Assembly: GCF_021049285.1 (NCBI RefSeq)
Contig: NZ_CP088017.1
Location: forward strand, 2,305,380 to 2,369,379
Direction: 5' to 3'
Length of the DNA: 64,000 nucleotides
Origin: Ruania halotolerans
GTDB taxonomy: Bacteria > Actinomycetota > Actinomycetes > Actinomycetales > Beutenbergiaceae
Numbering within the stretch: the first letter of the stretch is position 1; each line of letters begins with the position of its first letter. The translations under genes were made by a program, and so were the position numbers. The notes beneath the pieces were generated by a model that was not told the DNA's origin, did not search any database, and saw nothing but the letters and a program-made list of their open reading frames with translations. Below are positions 51,550 to 61,806 of this stretch, in pieces.

Positions 51550-54500
51550 TCACATCGCCCGGCGATACTCCCCGCCCACTTCGTACAGTGCGCCGGTGAT
51601 CTGCCCGAGGCTGTGCGTGGCCACCGTCGTCATCAGCTCGGCGAAAACGTTCCCGCCCGAACGAGCCACCTCCTGCAACCGGGCAAGAGCGCCTGGATCT
51701 GCCCCGTGACGTGCCTGCTGCCACTGCGCCACCGCCTCCACCTGGGCGTCCTTCTCGGCAGACGTGGACCGCACCAACTCAGCACCTGCTGTTCGGCCCT
51801 GATCCTGATCCGGGGGGAGGAATGTGTTCACTCCGATCAGCGGCAGGGACCCGTCATGCTTGCGGTGCTCGTAGCGCATCGACTCGTCCTGGATCCGGCC
51901 CCGCTGGTAGGCCGTCTCCATCGCCGCCAGGACTCCTCCGCGTTCGCTGATCGCGTCGAACTCCGCGTACACCGCCGCCTCCACGAGATCGGTCAGCTCG
52001 CTCACTACGAAACTGCCCTGGAGCGAGTTCTCACACTGGTTCAGACCGAACTCGGACTCAAGGATCAGCTGGATCGCCACGGCCCGGCGCACACTCTCTT
52101 CGGTGGGTGTGGTGACAGCCTCGTCATAGGCATTTGTGTGCAGGCTGTTGCACGAGTCCAGCACTGCATACAGCGCCTGCAGCGTGGTACGGATGTCGTT
52201 GAACTCCACCTCCTGGGCATGCAGCGAACGGCCCGATGTCTGGATGTGGTACTTCAGCATCTGCGAGCGTGGTGAGGCACCGTAGCGATCCCGCATCGCG
52301 CGCGCCCAGATACGCCGGGCCACGCGCCCGATCACGGCGTACTCGGGGTCCATCCCGTTGGAGAAGAAGAAGGACAGATGCGGGGCGACCTCGTCGATCG
52401 TCAAGCCACGCGAAAGGTAGTACTCCACCAGCGTGAACCCGTTGGCGAGGGTGAACGCGAGCTGGGTGATGGGGTTCGCACCGGCCTCTGCGATGTGATA
52501 GCCGGAGACGGAGACGGTGTAGAAGTTCCGCACACCCGCGTCTGCCACGAACTGCTGCACATCCCCCATCATTCGCAGCGCGAAGTCGATCCCGAAGATG
52601 CACGTGTTCTGCGCCTGGTCTTCCTTGAGGATGTCCGCCTGCACGGTGCCCCGGACGGCGGCCAGCGCCTCGGACCGTAGGCGGGCGTACGTCTCGGGGT
52701 CGACCACCTCGGCCCCGTCCACGCCGAGGAGCGCGAGGCCCAGCCCATCATGGCCGTGGGGCAGCTCACCCCGGTAGCGGGGCTGCTCCCGGCCCTCCAG
52801 CAACTCACTGATGCGCTGCTGTGCGGCGTCCCACCGCCCGGGTTCTGCTCGCAGGTACTTCTCCACCTGCTGATCGATCGCCGTCCGGAAGAACATGGCG
52901 AGGATGATCGGGGCCGGCCCGTTGATGGTCATCGAGACCGACGTGGTCGGGGCGCACAGGTCGAAACCGGAATACAGCCGCTTCATATCGTCCAGGGTGG
53001 GCACGCTGACGCCGGAGTTGCCGACCTTGCCATACACGTCCGGCCGCACAGACGGGTCCTCTCCATAGAGGGTGACCGAATCGAACGCAGTGGACAGCCG
53101 CGCCACGGAGCCGTGCCGCAGGTAGTGGAACCGCCGGTTGGTTCGCTCTGGCGGACCCTCTCCGGCGAACATCCTGGTGGGGTGCTCCTCGCCCCGCCGG
53201 TACGGGTACACCCCCGCAGTGAAGGGGAATGCACCCGGCAGGTTCTCGGCATGCAAGTAGCGCAGCAGATCCCCGGCACTGCGGTAGGTCGGGGCCGCCA
53301 CGCGCGGCACGAGGGTGCCGCTGAGCGTGGCACGGCGATTCTCGACGGCGATCTCCCGTCCGCGCACTGTGTAACGTCCGGTCTCACTCGCCAGGGCCGC
53401 AGCACGGTCCGGCCATTCACGCAGGAGGGTCAGCGAATCCGCGCTCAGGGTGGCCAGGGCGGTGGCGTACTGCTCGCGAATCCCAGCCGCCGTCGCATCG
53501 GCAGGCGGTGCTGCGTCGTCGGCAAGGGGATGCCACAGCGCCGGCAGCGCGGGATCGGCGAGGCACTCCATCGCACGCCACAGACTCTGCGCCAGTTCTG
53601 CAGCGCGAGAGTCCCGATCGACCCGTTCGGCTAGTTCACGCCCTTGGGCGGCGATCTCGGCGAGGTACCGGGTGCGCTCTGGCGGGATGGTGGCCACCAC
53701 CGCCGCGCCGTCCGGCTGCCCGTCGCCGGTGGTCGTGCCCGGTTCCCACGAGCCCGGCAATGCCGCGCAGAGGGCGTTGAACGCGGCCGTCACGCCCCGA
53801 TCGTTGAACTGACTGGCCACGGTGGGATACACCGGCACTGCCTCGTCCGGCACGTCGAAGGCGAGCCGGTTCCGGCGCCACTGCTTGCGGATGTCGCGCA
53901 GAGCGTCGGCCGAACCACGCCGGTCGGCCTTGTTCAGGATGATCAGGTCGGCGAAGTCGAGCATGTCGATCTTCTCGAGCTGAGTGGCAGCGCCGAATTC
54001 GCTCGTCATTACGTAGACCGGCACGTCCACCAGGTCCACCACAGAGGAATCGGCCTGCCCAATACCAGCTGTTTCGACGATCACCAGGTCGAAACCCACC
54101 GCCTGGACGGCTTGAACGCACTCCGCCAACATCTCGCCAAGCGAGGCATGCCTGCGGCGGGTGGCGAAGGAACGCATGAAGACCCGGCCCGAACGCAATG
54201 CGTTCATCCGGATCCGATCCCCCAGCAGGGCGCCACCTGTGCGGCTGCGGCTAGGGTCGACGGCGAGCACGGCCACCCGCAACTCCGGGAAGGCAGTGAG
54301 GAACCGCACCAGCAGCTCATCGATCACGGAGGACTTACCCGCTCCCCCCGTGCCGGTCACTCCGATCACCGGTGCTCGCGCGCCCGATGCTCGCTCCAGC
54401 CCGGCGACATCCCTCGGCACAGCGGGCACGTCAGGCACACCGGCGACGCCGTCCTCGATCGCACTGAGCAGCTCACCCACCGCCAGATCGTCCGATCGAT

Positions 54501-55014
54501 CCGGCAGGACCTGCCGCGTCTGCCGCGCCTCGGCATCTGCACCGCATCGACGGGCAGCCACCGTGCGGGCGATGAGATCCTCGATCATGCCGTCCAGGCC
54601 CAGCTGCAGACCGTCGTCGGGGTGGTACACCCGCTCCACACCGGCGGCATGCATCGCCGCGATCTCCTCGTGGGTGATCGTGCCGCCACCGCCGCCGAAC
54701 ACCCGCACATGGTCCGCGCCACGATCGGCGAGCTCGGAGACGAGGTAGCCGAAGTACTCCAGATGGCCCCCCTGGTAGGAGGAGACCGCCACCGCGTCGG
54801 CATCCTCCTGCGTGACGGCACGGACCACATCGGCCACCGACCGGTTGTGGCCCAGGTGCACCACTTCGGCGCCGTGATCCTGCAGGAGGCGCCGAATCAG
54901 GGTGATGGCCGCATCGTGGCCATCGAACAGACTCGCCGCAGTCACGACCCGCAGTGGCGCCGCACCACCAGCGAGCTCATCGCCTGACGTTGGCGCCGCA
55001 TCCGGGCTACGCAC
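51550..55014 (-). CDS. icmF: Fused isobutyryl-CoA mutase
   Basis: The 1154-residue protein is an IcmF: an N-terminal adenosylcobalamin-binding domain ([11 protein letters not shown] at 28-38, with the cobalt-binding His), a MeaB-like GTPase chaperone domain (Walker [13 protein letters not shown] at 218-229) and a C-terminal TIM-barrel mutase domain ([36 protein letters not shown]). It interconverts isobutyryl-CoA and n-butyryl-CoA, with known side activities on isovaleryl/pivalyl-CoA. The GTG at 55014 has GGAGG 8 nt upstream. It is single and ends 86 bp before the GH51 gene starts. The expected partners for propionate or branched-chain pathways are not in the window. Confidence 0.95.
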   Translation of the reverse strand: MRSPDAAPTSGDELAGGAAPLRVVTAASLFDGHDAAITLIRRLLQDHGAEVVHLGHNRSVADVVRAVTQEDADAVAVSSYQGGHLEYFGYLVSELADRGADHVRVFGGGGGTITHEEIAAMHAAGVERVYHPDDGLQLGLDGMIEDLIARTVAARRCGADAEARQTRQVLPDRSDDLAVGELLSAIEDGVAGVPDVPAVPRDVAGLERASGARAPVIGVTGTGGAGKSSVIDELLVRFLTAFPELRVAVLAVDPSRSRTGGALLGDRIRMNALRSGRVFMRSFATRRRHASLGEMLAECVQAVQAVGFDLVIVETAGIGQADSSVVDLVDVPVYVMTSEFGAATQLEKIDMLDFADLIILNKADRRGSADALRDIRKQWRRNRLAFDVPDEAVPVYPTVASQFNDRGVTAAFNALCAALPGSWEPGTTTGDGQPDGAAVVATIPPERTRYLAEIAAQGRELAERVDRDSRAAELAQSLWRAMECLADPALPALWHPLADDAAPPADATAAGIREQYATALATLSADSLTLLREWPDRAAALASETGRYTVRGREIAVENRRATLSGTLVPRVAAPTYRSAGDLLRYLHAENLPGAFPFTAGVYPYRRGEEHPTRMFAGEGPPERTNRRFHYLRHGSVARLSTAFDSVTLYGEDPSVRPDVYGKVGNSGVSVPTLDDMKRLYSGFDLCAPTTSVSMTINGPAPIILAMFFRTAIDQQVEKYLRAEPGRWDAAQQRISELLEGREQPRYRGELPHGHDGLGLALLGVDGAEVVDPETYARLRSEALAAVRGTVQADILKEDQAQNTCIFGIDFALRMMGDVQQFVADAGVRNFYTVSVSGYHIAEAGANPITQLAFTLANGFTLVEYYLSRGLTIDEVAPHLSFFFSNGMDPEYAVIGRVARRIWARAMRDRYGASPRSQMLKYHIQTSGRSLHAQEVEFNDIRTTLQALYAVLDSCNSLHTNAYDEAVTTPTEESVRRAVAIQLILESEFGLNQCENSLQGSFVVSELTDLVEAAVYAEFDAISERGGVLAAMETAYQRGRIQDESMRYEHRKHDGSLPLIGVNTFLPPDQDQGRTAGAELVRSTSAEKDAQVEAVAQWQQARHGADPGALARLQEVARSGGNVFAELMTTVATHSLGQITGALYEVGGEYRRAM

Positions 55015-55191
55015 CGCACACCCTCCTTCGTCCGCGCATCAATGCAGCGGACACGTGCGATCGTAACCCGGCGTTCGGTACTCCACCCAGTGGTCCCTTC
55101 CCACATGCCCGTTCGTTTTCAGGGTGAAGCCACCGGGCAACATGGCGCCGCTAGCGTGGTGGCATCCGAGCAGAGAGGGATCAGGCCCCAC

Positions 55192-55224
55192 GAAGAAAAG
55201 CCCGGACCATCGTGGGTCCGAGCT
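55192..55224 (-). terminator. Rho-independent terminator after tRNA-Asn
   Basis: On the minus strand AGCTCGGACC and GGTCCGGGCT (55215-55224 and 55199-55208) form a 10-bp stem with one G-U pair, followed by TTTTCTT. This is the only terminator in the window with a clear U-run; it lies 9 bp beyond the tRNA-Asn 3' end. Confidence 0.8.
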
Positions 55225-55232
55225 CCTTTCGG

Positions 55233-55305
<73 letters not shown>

Positions 55306-55405
55306 TTGCGCGGTAAATACTAGCATCGGACTGACCGTGCTCCGGCCCAGCCGCGAGCCCTGCACCGCAGGTGTGCGCCGGCCCACACTGACGAGGCGCA
55401 GGAGG

Positions 55406-55903
55406 TCAGTCGAGCCCGACGGCGGCCCGGATCCGTGATTCGAGAGCCGCCACGCGGGCGTCCACGTCCGATGGCGGACGGCTCACTCCGGAGATGGTGA
55501 CCTGGGAGAACAGGGAGCCGTCGGCGTTGCGCCTGATGGCGCCCCGCAGGTAGCCGCCTCCCGATAGCTGGACGGTCTCCAGCAGGACGAGTGAGTGGTC
55601 AATGCGCTCCTTGAGCGCGTACACGAACTCCGCCACCTTCGCCTGCTCGCCCACGGCGAGCGAGGTGGGGGCGGATCCGTCCACCCAGCTGATCGTCACC
55701 GCACCCTCCTCGCTGTCCCAGGACGCGGCGTCCACATCCGACCAGGGGCGGTCGAGGGTGACGGCGTCGCCCCCCACGATCAGGCTGGCAGACGTGAGCA
55801 CGGCATGGTCGCCGTCGGGCAAGGCCAGCACACGGAGCACGCGCGCGCCGGCGGGAACCCTGGCGTGGAGGACCTCGGGCAAGTCACGAGTGAGACGACG
55901 CAT
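55406..55903 (-). CDS. Conserved actinobacterial protein of unknown function
   Basis: The 165-residue protein has a mixed beta-rich first half (RVLRVLALPDGDHAVLTSAS then LIVGGDAVTLDRPWSDVDAA) that resembles a PH-like or YokE-type barrel, and an amphipathic C-terminal helix (DVDARVAALESRIRAAVGLD). Relatives are widespread in actinobacteria without known function. There is no signal peptide. It lies between tRNA-Asn and the CAT-anticodon tRNA and is transcribed alone. Confidence 0.78.
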   Translation of the reverse strand: MRRLTRDLPEVLHARVPAGARVLRVLALPDGDHAVLTSASLIVGGDAVTLDRPWSDVDAASWDSEEGAVTISWVDGSAPTSLAVGEQAKVAEFVYALKERIDHSLVLLETVQLSGGGYLRGAIRRNADGSLFSQVTISGVSRPPSDVDARVAALESRIRAAVGLD

Positions 55904-55949
55904 GTCTACGACCGTATCCCCTCACCGGGCCGACTAGGCTGTCCGAGCC

Positions 55950-56023
55950 GCCCCAGTAGCTCAGCCGGTCAGAGCAGCGGACTCATAATCCGTCGGTCGT
56001 GGGTTCAAGCCCCACCTGGGGCA
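55950..56023 (+). tRNA. tRNA with CAT anticodon (Met elongator or Ile2)
   Basis: A 74-nt cloverleaf: GCCCCAG pairs with CTGGGGC, the D-arm is GCTCAGCCGGTCAGAGC, the anticodon stem GGA/TCC closes the loop CTCATAA with anticodon CAT, and the T-arm is GTGGGTTCAAGCCCCAC. C4-G69, C5-G68 and the loop resemble lysidine-modified tRNA-Ile2 (as in E. coli ileX) more than E. coli elongator Met, but the identity is not certain. CCA is not encoded. The 3' half is overlapped on the other strand by the end of the glycosyltransferase gene. Confidence 0.93.
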
Positions 56024-57218
56024 CCGATCCCTCGCCTTCAACGAGGTCCTGATACACCCGTAGGGTTCGTTGGGCCATCTGCGCCCAGGTGTGTCTTTCT
56101 GCGTGTGCGCGTCCTCCCCTGCCCAGCGCGGTAGCGCGGGCCGGGTCACGCAGCAGTGCGTCGATCGCGTCCGTCCACTCTCGCGGCTCGCGGGATTCGA
56201 GCACCAGGCCGGTCTCCTCATGCCGGACAGCCTCCACGAGTCCTCCCGCCGCGGAGGCGACCACCGGCACCCCGCTCGCAGAAGCCTCGAGCGCCGTCAG
56301 GCCGTAGGTCTCGGAGTGGGAGGGGTTGAGGAAGAGTCGCGCCCCGCGCATCAACTGCGCGAGCTCGGCTCTGGTGCGCGGTCCGACGAAGCGGACCCGT
56401 CCCGACACACCGCGGGCCTCGACGAGTTCGCGCAGCTGATCGGGATAGTCCTCGAAACCGCTGGTTGCTCCGCCGCAGATCACCAACTCCGGCGCCACCT
56501 GCGGATCCAGTCCGGCGACCGCCTCGATCGCCAAGTCGATGCCCTTGAGCGGCTCCAGCCGGGCGGCGGCGAGCAGATACCCCGATCCAGGCTGGGGATC
56601 ACCTGATTCCGCCGCCGGGTGAAACTCCTCGACGTCTACTCCGGGCGAGACCACGGTGGTTCGCTCCGGAGAGGCGCCGAGGCGGTCGATGATGGTGCGT
56701 CGTTCGGCGGCGCTGACGGCGAGCAACGCGGCGGCCTCGCGGGCCAGCCGCGCCTCGGCAGCCATCCTGCCTGGCGACTCCGGTCGCTCTCCCTCGCCCA
56801 GCGGGGTCCCCGGCGCCGCGGCAATGCTGTGGAAGGACTGCACCACGCACGAGCGCCACGTGCCGGCCACCTTGAGCGCGGCCAGACCGGAGAACCAGTG
56901 ATGGGCATGCGTGAGGTCATAGGGGCCATACGCGGACATCGCCGCTGTGAACTCGCCGATGAACTCCTCGTGCTCGCTCTTCGGCCGCACCTGTGCCGGG
57001 CCCGCGTCGAGGTGGTGCACGTGCACGCGCTCACCCAACGACACCTGCGCTGGTGCCGTGGGATCGGTGCGCCGGGTGAAGATATCGATCTGGCACCCCA
57101 GGCGGGCGAGCTCGCAAGCGAGGTGGCGGATCACCACGTTCATCCCGCCCACGTCCCCCGAGCCCGGATCGGCCGCCGGTGAGGTATGCAGGCTGACCAT
57201 GGCAACGCGGAGAGGCAC
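55983..57218 (-). CDS. MshA-like family 4 glycosyltransferase
   Basis: The 411-residue GT-B enzyme begins at a GTG with MVSLHTSPAADPGSGDVGGM, close to MshA, which starts mycothiol synthesis by adding GlcNAc to inositol 3-phosphate. The nucleotide-sugar motif ETYGLTALE (E-x7-E) lies in the C-terminal domain. The protein may be MshA or a paralogue that uses another acceptor; the window holds no other mycothiol gene to decide this. The reading frame continues about 41 nt through the antisense strand of the CAT tRNA, so its last residues (VPQVGLEPTTDGL) are not family-conserved and come from tRNA antisense. Confidence 0.85.
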   Translation of the reverse strand: MPLRVAMVSLHTSPAADPGSGDVGGMNVVIRHLACELARLGCQIDIFTRRTDPTAPAQVSLGERVHVHHLDAGPAQVRPKSEHEEFIGEFTAAMSAYGPYDLTHAHHWFSGLAALKVAGTWRSCVVQSFHSIAAAPGTPLGEGERPESPGRMAAEARLAREAAALLAVSAAERRTIIDRLGASPERTTVVSPGVDVEEFHPAAESGDPQPGSGYLLAAARLEPLKGIDLAIEAVAGLDPQVAPELVICGGATSGFEDYPDQLRELVEARGVSGRVRFVGPRTRAELAQLMRGARLFLNPSHSETYGLTALEASASGVPVVASAAGGLVEAVRHEETGLVLESREPREWTDAIDALLRDPARATALGRGGRAHAERHTWAQMAQRTLRVYQDLVEGEGSVPQVGLEPTTDGL

Positions 57219-57282
57219 GCCAGCAGTCTACGGCTCCCGCCGCCCACGCCCCATCAACGGAAGGGCTTCCTCCGAGGCCGGA

Positions 57283-58227
57283 TTACTCCGCGACGAAGAA
57301 CGCGATATCGCCGTCTGCCGAGTCCTCCGTGCGTTCCGCGATCGCCCAGGTACCGTCACCACGATCATCGGCGGGTATCTCGAAGATGTAGGTTCCGGAG
57401 ACTTCCTCGCCCGGCTCAACCGGATCGAGGAAATACGCGTCATCGGGGGCCACAGCCTCTGAGCTGCTGTAGGCCTCGCCCGCTGCATCGAAGTAGCCCA
57501 TCACCAACGAATCGAACAACTCCATCGACTCGGACCCGTCGTTGGTGACGGTGACGTATACGTAGCTGTATCGCAGTCCGGACGGTGGTTCAGGGTTGTC
57601 CGAACTGACGATCTCGTCCGTCGCGTCCAATACCGGGTCATGGACCGAAACCGTCCAGTCCCCCACTGTGGTCGTTTCGCCGAGAGTGATGAACTCGGGA
57701 TTCCCGCTGGGCTCCTCGGGCGCGTCCCCGGATGGGTCCTCAGATGGCTCCTGGGAGTCGGTGGGCTCCTGCGTCGGTTCGTCACTCGGCTGCTCGGTGG
57801 TCGGTTCAGAGGTTGGGCCGGAGGTCTCCTCCGGCTCGTTTCCCCCGAACACACGCGTGAGGCCGAAGATCAGCAACGCGAGCACCACGACACCGACGAT
57901 GACGGCGATCACGACCGGCGTCTTGTTCTTCCCAGAGTCCGGCCCACCAGGTCCACCCGGTCCCGCCGGTCCACCTGGGGCGCCATATCCCGGTTGACCG
58001 TAGGCGGTCCCGTCGTGGCCGGGCGCGCCATAGCCGGGCTGGCCAAAGGCGGTCTGGCCGGCAGGTTGGCCGTGACCGTATTGGCCTCCTGGTTGGCCAG
58101 CGTCCGGGCCATAGCCCGGCTGAGGTTGCTGACCGTACGCGGGGTTCGGTGGTACTGGTGGTACGGGCGGCCGGTGCGGATCTCCGCCCGGCGGCTGCTG
58201 ACCATACTGGGGAGGCTGGTCGCTCAT
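57283..58227 (-). CDS. Pro/Gly-rich single-pass membrane protein, DUF4352-like (paralogue 3)
   Basis: The 314-residue protein has an N-terminal Gly/Pro/Gln/Tyr-rich part with repeated GQPGYGAPG (twice) and GPGGPGGP, one transmembrane helix (VVIAVIVGVVVLALLIFGL), an acidic Thr/Pro/Ser linker (EPTQEPTDSQEPSEDPSG) and a C-terminal immunoglobulin-like domain of DUF4352 type (YVYVTVTNDGSESMELFDSL). The plan equals the proteins at 47073 and 48224, although sequence similarity is mainly in composition. The function is unknown. Stop TAA at 57283. Confidence 0.83.
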   Translation of the reverse strand: MSDQPPQYGQQPPGGDPHRPPVPPVPPNPAYGQQPQPGYGPDAGQPGGQYGHGQPAGQTAFGQPGYGAPGHDGTAYGQPGYGAPGGPAGPGGPGGPDSGKNKTPVVIAVIVGVVVLALLIFGLTRVFGGNEPEETSGPTSEPTTEQPSDEPTQEPTDSQEPSEDPSGDAPEEPSGNPEFITLGETTTVGDWTVSVHDPVLDATDEIVSSDNPEPPSGLRYSYVYVTVTNDGSESMELFDSLVMGYFDAAGEAYSSSEAVAPDDAYFLDPVEPGEEVSGTYIFEIPADDRGDGTWAIAERTEDSADGDIAFFVAE

Positions 58228-58323
58228 CCCGCCAGGCTAGACCGTCGCCGTCCCGCGATGCACCCCGACGACGGCCGGTGCCGTGTCTTCTCCGCTCACC
58301 ACGCGTACCCGTCGGCGCTCATT

Positions 58324-60342
58324 TCAGCTCGCTTCCTGCAGTGTGCGGCGCTTGTCCTCCAAGGCAAGGAGCTCCGTGAACGTCTCCGTGTACGCCGGGT
58401 CGGCGGGGTCCATCCGTTGCAGGCGACCTTTCGCATCAGCGATCTGCCTCGTGATCCCCATCTTCAGCAGCGCCACCAGGACACCCCGGGCGTACTGCCC
58501 GAGCGCATCTGGGCGGTCCTCCGGCATCGGCGATACGGCCAGTTCGGTCACCAGCACCGCCACCGGCCCGTCGGCGGCCTCACGCACCTGCTCGGCCCAC
58601 AGCGCACCGGCACGTTCGCTCGCCTGCGCCCCGGCACCGCCGGCGGAGAGCTCAGCCATCAATTCACCGAACCGCCGCAACCCACCCGTAGCGCGAATCG
58701 CGTCGTGTACTGCGCGGTGGGCGGGGACCACGAAGGTGTCCGCTCCGAGGTCATCGAAGCCCGCCTCCAGGGCGTGCTGCGGGAGCTGCACCACGACCTC
58801 CAGCACCTGGCGTTCCAGTCGTGCCACTGGATCGCTACGATCCGGACCGGCGTACCCTCCGCCGTCGGGTCCACCATGACGGCGCTGTCCGGACCCTGGG
58901 CGTCCAGGCGTTTCCGCTGCACCGGACTGGTCACGGCGGGCGCCGCCGTCGGTGGCCCCCTCACGTGGCGGCACCGCCCTGGGCGCTCGGGCGACCGCCT
59001 GGCGTACCGTCGTTTCGTCCAGACCGAGCCATCCGGCGAGCTCGCGGGTGTAACCGGCCCGCAGCACCTGGTCGCGAATCCGGGCAACCACCGGGGCGCC
59101 GATGCGCAAGCCGGTGGTGCGCCCTTCCACGGTGTCCAAGTCGACCTGCTTGAGGACCGAACGGATCGCGAACTCGAACAACGGTTCCCGATCGTCCACC
59201 AGAGCACGGACGGCCTCGTCGCCGCGCTGCTGACGCAACTCGCATGGGTCCACCCCGCTGGGTTCGACGGCAACGAATGTCTGGGTGGCGAACTGCTGAT
59301 CTTGCTCGAATGCGCGGAGTGCGGCCTTCTGGCCCGCCTCGTCACCGTCGAAGGTGAAGATCACCTCTCCGCCCAGCGCAGCTCCGGAGGAGAGCATCAG
59401 CCCGGCCGTGGACCCGGCCGTGTCCCCCAGCAGACGTCGCACCACCTTGATGTGCTCGGAGCCGAACGCGGTCCCGCAGGTGGCCACAGCCGTGGGCACG
59501 CCCGCCAGGTGCATGGCCATCACATCGGTGTAGCCCTCCACCACCACGACGCGCTTACCCTTGGCGATCTCCCGCTTGGCCAGATCGATCCCGTACAACA
59601 CCTGGGACTTCTTGTAGATCGGGCTCTCCGGCGTGTTCAGGTACTTCGGCCCAGGATCGTCCTCGAAGAGCTTGCGCGCACCGAAGCCGACGACGTCCCC
59701 CGTGAGATCCCGGATCGGCCAGACCAACCGCCCACGGAAGCGGTCATACGAACCCCTATTGCCCTGGGAGAGCAACCCTGACGCGGTGAGTTCAGGCTCG
59801 GTGAAGTGCTTGCCACGCAGGTGTCGGGCCAGGTTGTCCCACCCCTGCGGCGCGAAACCCACCCCGAAGTGCTCGGCGGCGGCCCGGTCGAAGCCGCGCT
59901 CGGCGAGGAACTCCCGGCCGATCTGGGCACCGGGGCTGGTGAGCTGCTCCTGGTAAAACTCCGCAGCCACCCGATGGGCCTCGATGAGGCGTTGCCGGCG
60001 GCCCGGCTCCTCCCGCGGCCGGCGAGGGCCACCGTCATCCTCGTAGCGCAGCTGCACACCTGCCCGGGCGGCCAGGTGCTCGACCGCTTCGGCGAACGGG
60101 AGATGATCGAGCTTCTGCACGAACGAGATCACGTCTCCGCCCTCGTCACAGCCGAAGCAGTGCCACAAGCCGAGCTGAGGGCGCACGTGGAAGGAGGGCG
60201 TGCGCTCGTCGTGGAAGGGGCACAATCCCTTCATCGAACCGACGCCGGCGCTGCGCAATGTCACATGCTGGCCGACGATCTCCTCGATCTTCGCGCGTTC
60301 GCGCACGGCCGCGATGTCCTCGCGGCGGATCAGCCCAGCCAT
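58324..60342 (-). CDS. dnaG: DNA primase
   Basis: The 672-residue primase makes RNA primers for replication. The zinc-binding domain has C41-x2-H44 (CPFH) and C62-x2-C65 (CFGC); the Toprim core has VVVVEGYTDVMAMHLAG and IFTFDGDEAGQKAALRAFE (metal-binding Glu and Asp). The C-terminal helicase-binding part after about 430 is Arg/Gly/Ala-rich in its linker and ends in a helical domain. The start at ATG 60342 is normal for the family. The dgt gene lies upstream on the same strand, 28 bp away, as in other actinobacteria, and the two are probably co-transcribed. Confidence 0.96.
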   Translation of the reverse strand: MAGLIRREDIAAVRERAKIEEIVGQHVTLRSAGVGSMKGLCPFHDERTPSFHVRPQLGLWHCFGCDEGGDVISFVQKLDHLPFAEAVEHLAARAGVQLRYEDDGGPRRPREEPGRRQRLIEAHRVAAEFYQEQLTSPGAQIGREFLAERGFDRAAAEHFGVGFAPQGWDNLARHLRGKHFTEPELTASGLLSQGNRGSYDRFRGRLVWPIRDLTGDVVGFGARKLFEDDPGPKYLNTPESPIYKKSQVLYGIDLAKREIAKGKRVVVVEGYTDVMAMHLAGVPTAVATCGTAFGSEHIKVVRRLLGDTAGSTAGLMLSSGAALGGEVIFTFDGDEAGQKAALRAFEQDQQFATQTFVAVEPSGVDPCELRQQRGDEAVRALVDDREPLFEFAIRSVLKQVDLDTVEGRTTGLRIGAPVVARIRDQVLRAGYTRELAGWLGLDETTVRQAVARAPRAVPPREGATDGGARRDQSGAAETPGRPGSGQRRHGGPDGGGYAGPDRSDPVARLERQVLEVVVQLPQHALEAGFDDLGADTFVVPAHRAVHDAIRATGGLRRFGELMAELSAGGAGAQASERAGALWAEQVREAADGPVAVLVTELAVSPMPEDRPDALGQYARGVLVALLKMGITRQIADAKGRLQRMDPADPAYTETFTELLALEDKRRTLQEAS

Positions 60343-60370
60343 GGGGTGAGTCTAGGTCGTCGCGCCACGC

Positions 60371-61660
60371 TCACAGGGCGGTGCCCACATCCGGTCCACA
60401 CATCCGGGCATGCCACTCCAGGGCCGAGAGGTCGGTGAGTGAGGCCACCTGATCGACCACCACCCGCAGGCGGATGTCGTCGTCCCCGGCGTGCCCGAAA
60501 TCTTCGGCGAACATCTCTGCCAGGGCGATCTCGGCTCGGTCGTAGAGCACCGCGACCAGGTCGGTGAGGATGAGCCGCTGCCGGTGGTAGAGCGCGTCCT
60601 CTTCGCGCGGTGCCATCACGTAGGTGGCGGCGATTCCCTTGAGGATGCTGATCTCGGCCAGTACCGCATCGGGCACCACCACATCGGCGTCGTAGCGCAC
60701 GAGCGGGCCGTCGCCGAACCTCTCCCGGGTTGCTCGCCCGGCCGCATTGCAGAAGCGCCCGATCAACTGGCTGGTCATATCCTTCAACCGGGCCTGACCG
60801 CGCCGGGTGCCGTCGTATCGGGTGACCCAGTAGTCCAGTGCGGTCAGCGAGTCGATCGCTGCGTCCAGAGCATCATCGCTCACGGCAGGGTCGTACCAGG
60901 CGCGCACTTGGGTGATCACCCGGTCGCGGTCCCGTTCGGTGGTCACCTCGCTGAGGTCGACCCGCCCGGAGAAGACCGCATCCTCCACATCGTGCACCGA
61001 GTAGGAGATGTCGTCGGCGAGGTCCATCACCTGTGCCTCGATGCAGCGCCGCAGAGCCGGAGCACCCTCACGCAACCATCGGAACACCGGGGCGTCGTCC
61101 TCGTACACACCGAACTTCCCGGACCTGCTCCCGTCGGTACGCACTGGTCCCTGACCGGACCGCCACGGGTACTTCGTAGCCGCGTCCAGGCTCGCCCGGG
61201 TCAGGTTCAGGCCCACACCCACTCCGTCGGGCGTGAACGTCTTCGGCTCGAGCCGGGTGAGTAACCGCAACGTCTGGGCGTTTCCCTCGAAACCTCCGAT
61301 CGCCGAGGCCACCTGATGCAGCGCCGTCTCACCGTTGTGCCCGAACGGCGGGTGCCCCAGATCGTGGGCCAGGCATGCGGTATCGACCACGTCAGGATCA
61401 CAGCCGAGCGACTTGCCGAGCTCCCGGCCCACCTGCGCCACCTCGAGAGAGTGAGTCAGCCGGGTGCGGGCGAAATCGTCCGTGCCCGGTCCGAGCACCT
61501 GAGTCTTCGCACCGAGCCGGCGCAGCGCCGACGAGTGCACGATGCGGGCCCGGTCACGCTCGAACGGGCTCCGCTGAGCAGACTTGGGAGGTTCGGTGAA
61601 CCATCGTTCTACATCGGCACCGCCGTACCCGCCGGGCTCCGCAATGCTCTCGTTACGCAC
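60371..61660 (-). CDS. dgt: Deoxyguanosinetriphosphate triphosphohydrolase-like protein
   Basis: The 429-residue protein is an HD-domain dNTPase of the Dgt type that splits dNTPs to nucleoside and triphosphate. Metal ligands are in RLTHSLEVAQVG (first His) and CLAHDLGHPPFGHNGE (HD motif), with a later Asp in QVMDLADDISYSVHDVED. GTG 61660 (VRNESIAEPGG) was taken as start; the frame continues to 61822 but would overlap the LacI gene's start. Just upstream of dnaG on the same strand. Confidence 0.93.
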   Translation of the reverse strand: MRNESIAEPGGYGGADVERWFTEPPKSAQRSPFERDRARIVHSSALRRLGAKTQVLGPGTDDFARTRLTHSLEVAQVGRELGKSLGCDPDVVDTACLAHDLGHPPFGHNGETALHQVASAIGGFEGNAQTLRLLTRLEPKTFTPDGVGVGLNLTRASLDAATKYPWRSGQGPVRTDGSRSGKFGVYEDDAPVFRWLREGAPALRRCIEAQVMDLADDISYSVHDVEDAVFSGRVDLSEVTTERDRDRVITQVRAWYDPAVSDDALDAAIDSLTALDYWVTRYDGTRRGQARLKDMTSQLIGRFCNAAGRATRERFGDGPLVRYDADVVVPDAVLAEISILKGIAATYVMAPREEDALYHRQRLILTDLVAVLYDRAEIALAEMFAEDFGHAGDDDIRLRVVVDQVASLTDLSALEWHARMCGPDVGTAL

Positions 61661-61806
61661 TCTCCCCACCCTAGTCAGTCCCTTCGGGCTCAGGCGTGCG
61701 GGCAAGGGTTCGCAGGTTTGGCGGGATGTAAGCCTTGCTGTAACTTCCGACCGAGGAAGCTGGCGCGCGGAGTAGCGCCGCCTGCGACACCAACGAGGGA
61801 GGTCCG

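Noticed and set aside
55015-55190. Cobalamin riboswitch upstream of icmF
   Set aside because: I looked for the B12-box and conserved core and did not see them; the leader is short.
57640-59781. 713-codon plus-strand frame across the paralogue 3 gene and dnaG
   Set aside because: It is antisense to two recognised genes and has a composition typical of a shadow frame.
61661-61806. LacI operator between dgt and the LacI gene
   Set aside because: Only a short CTTCC/GGAAG repeat is visible; no long symmetric site typical of LacI regulators.
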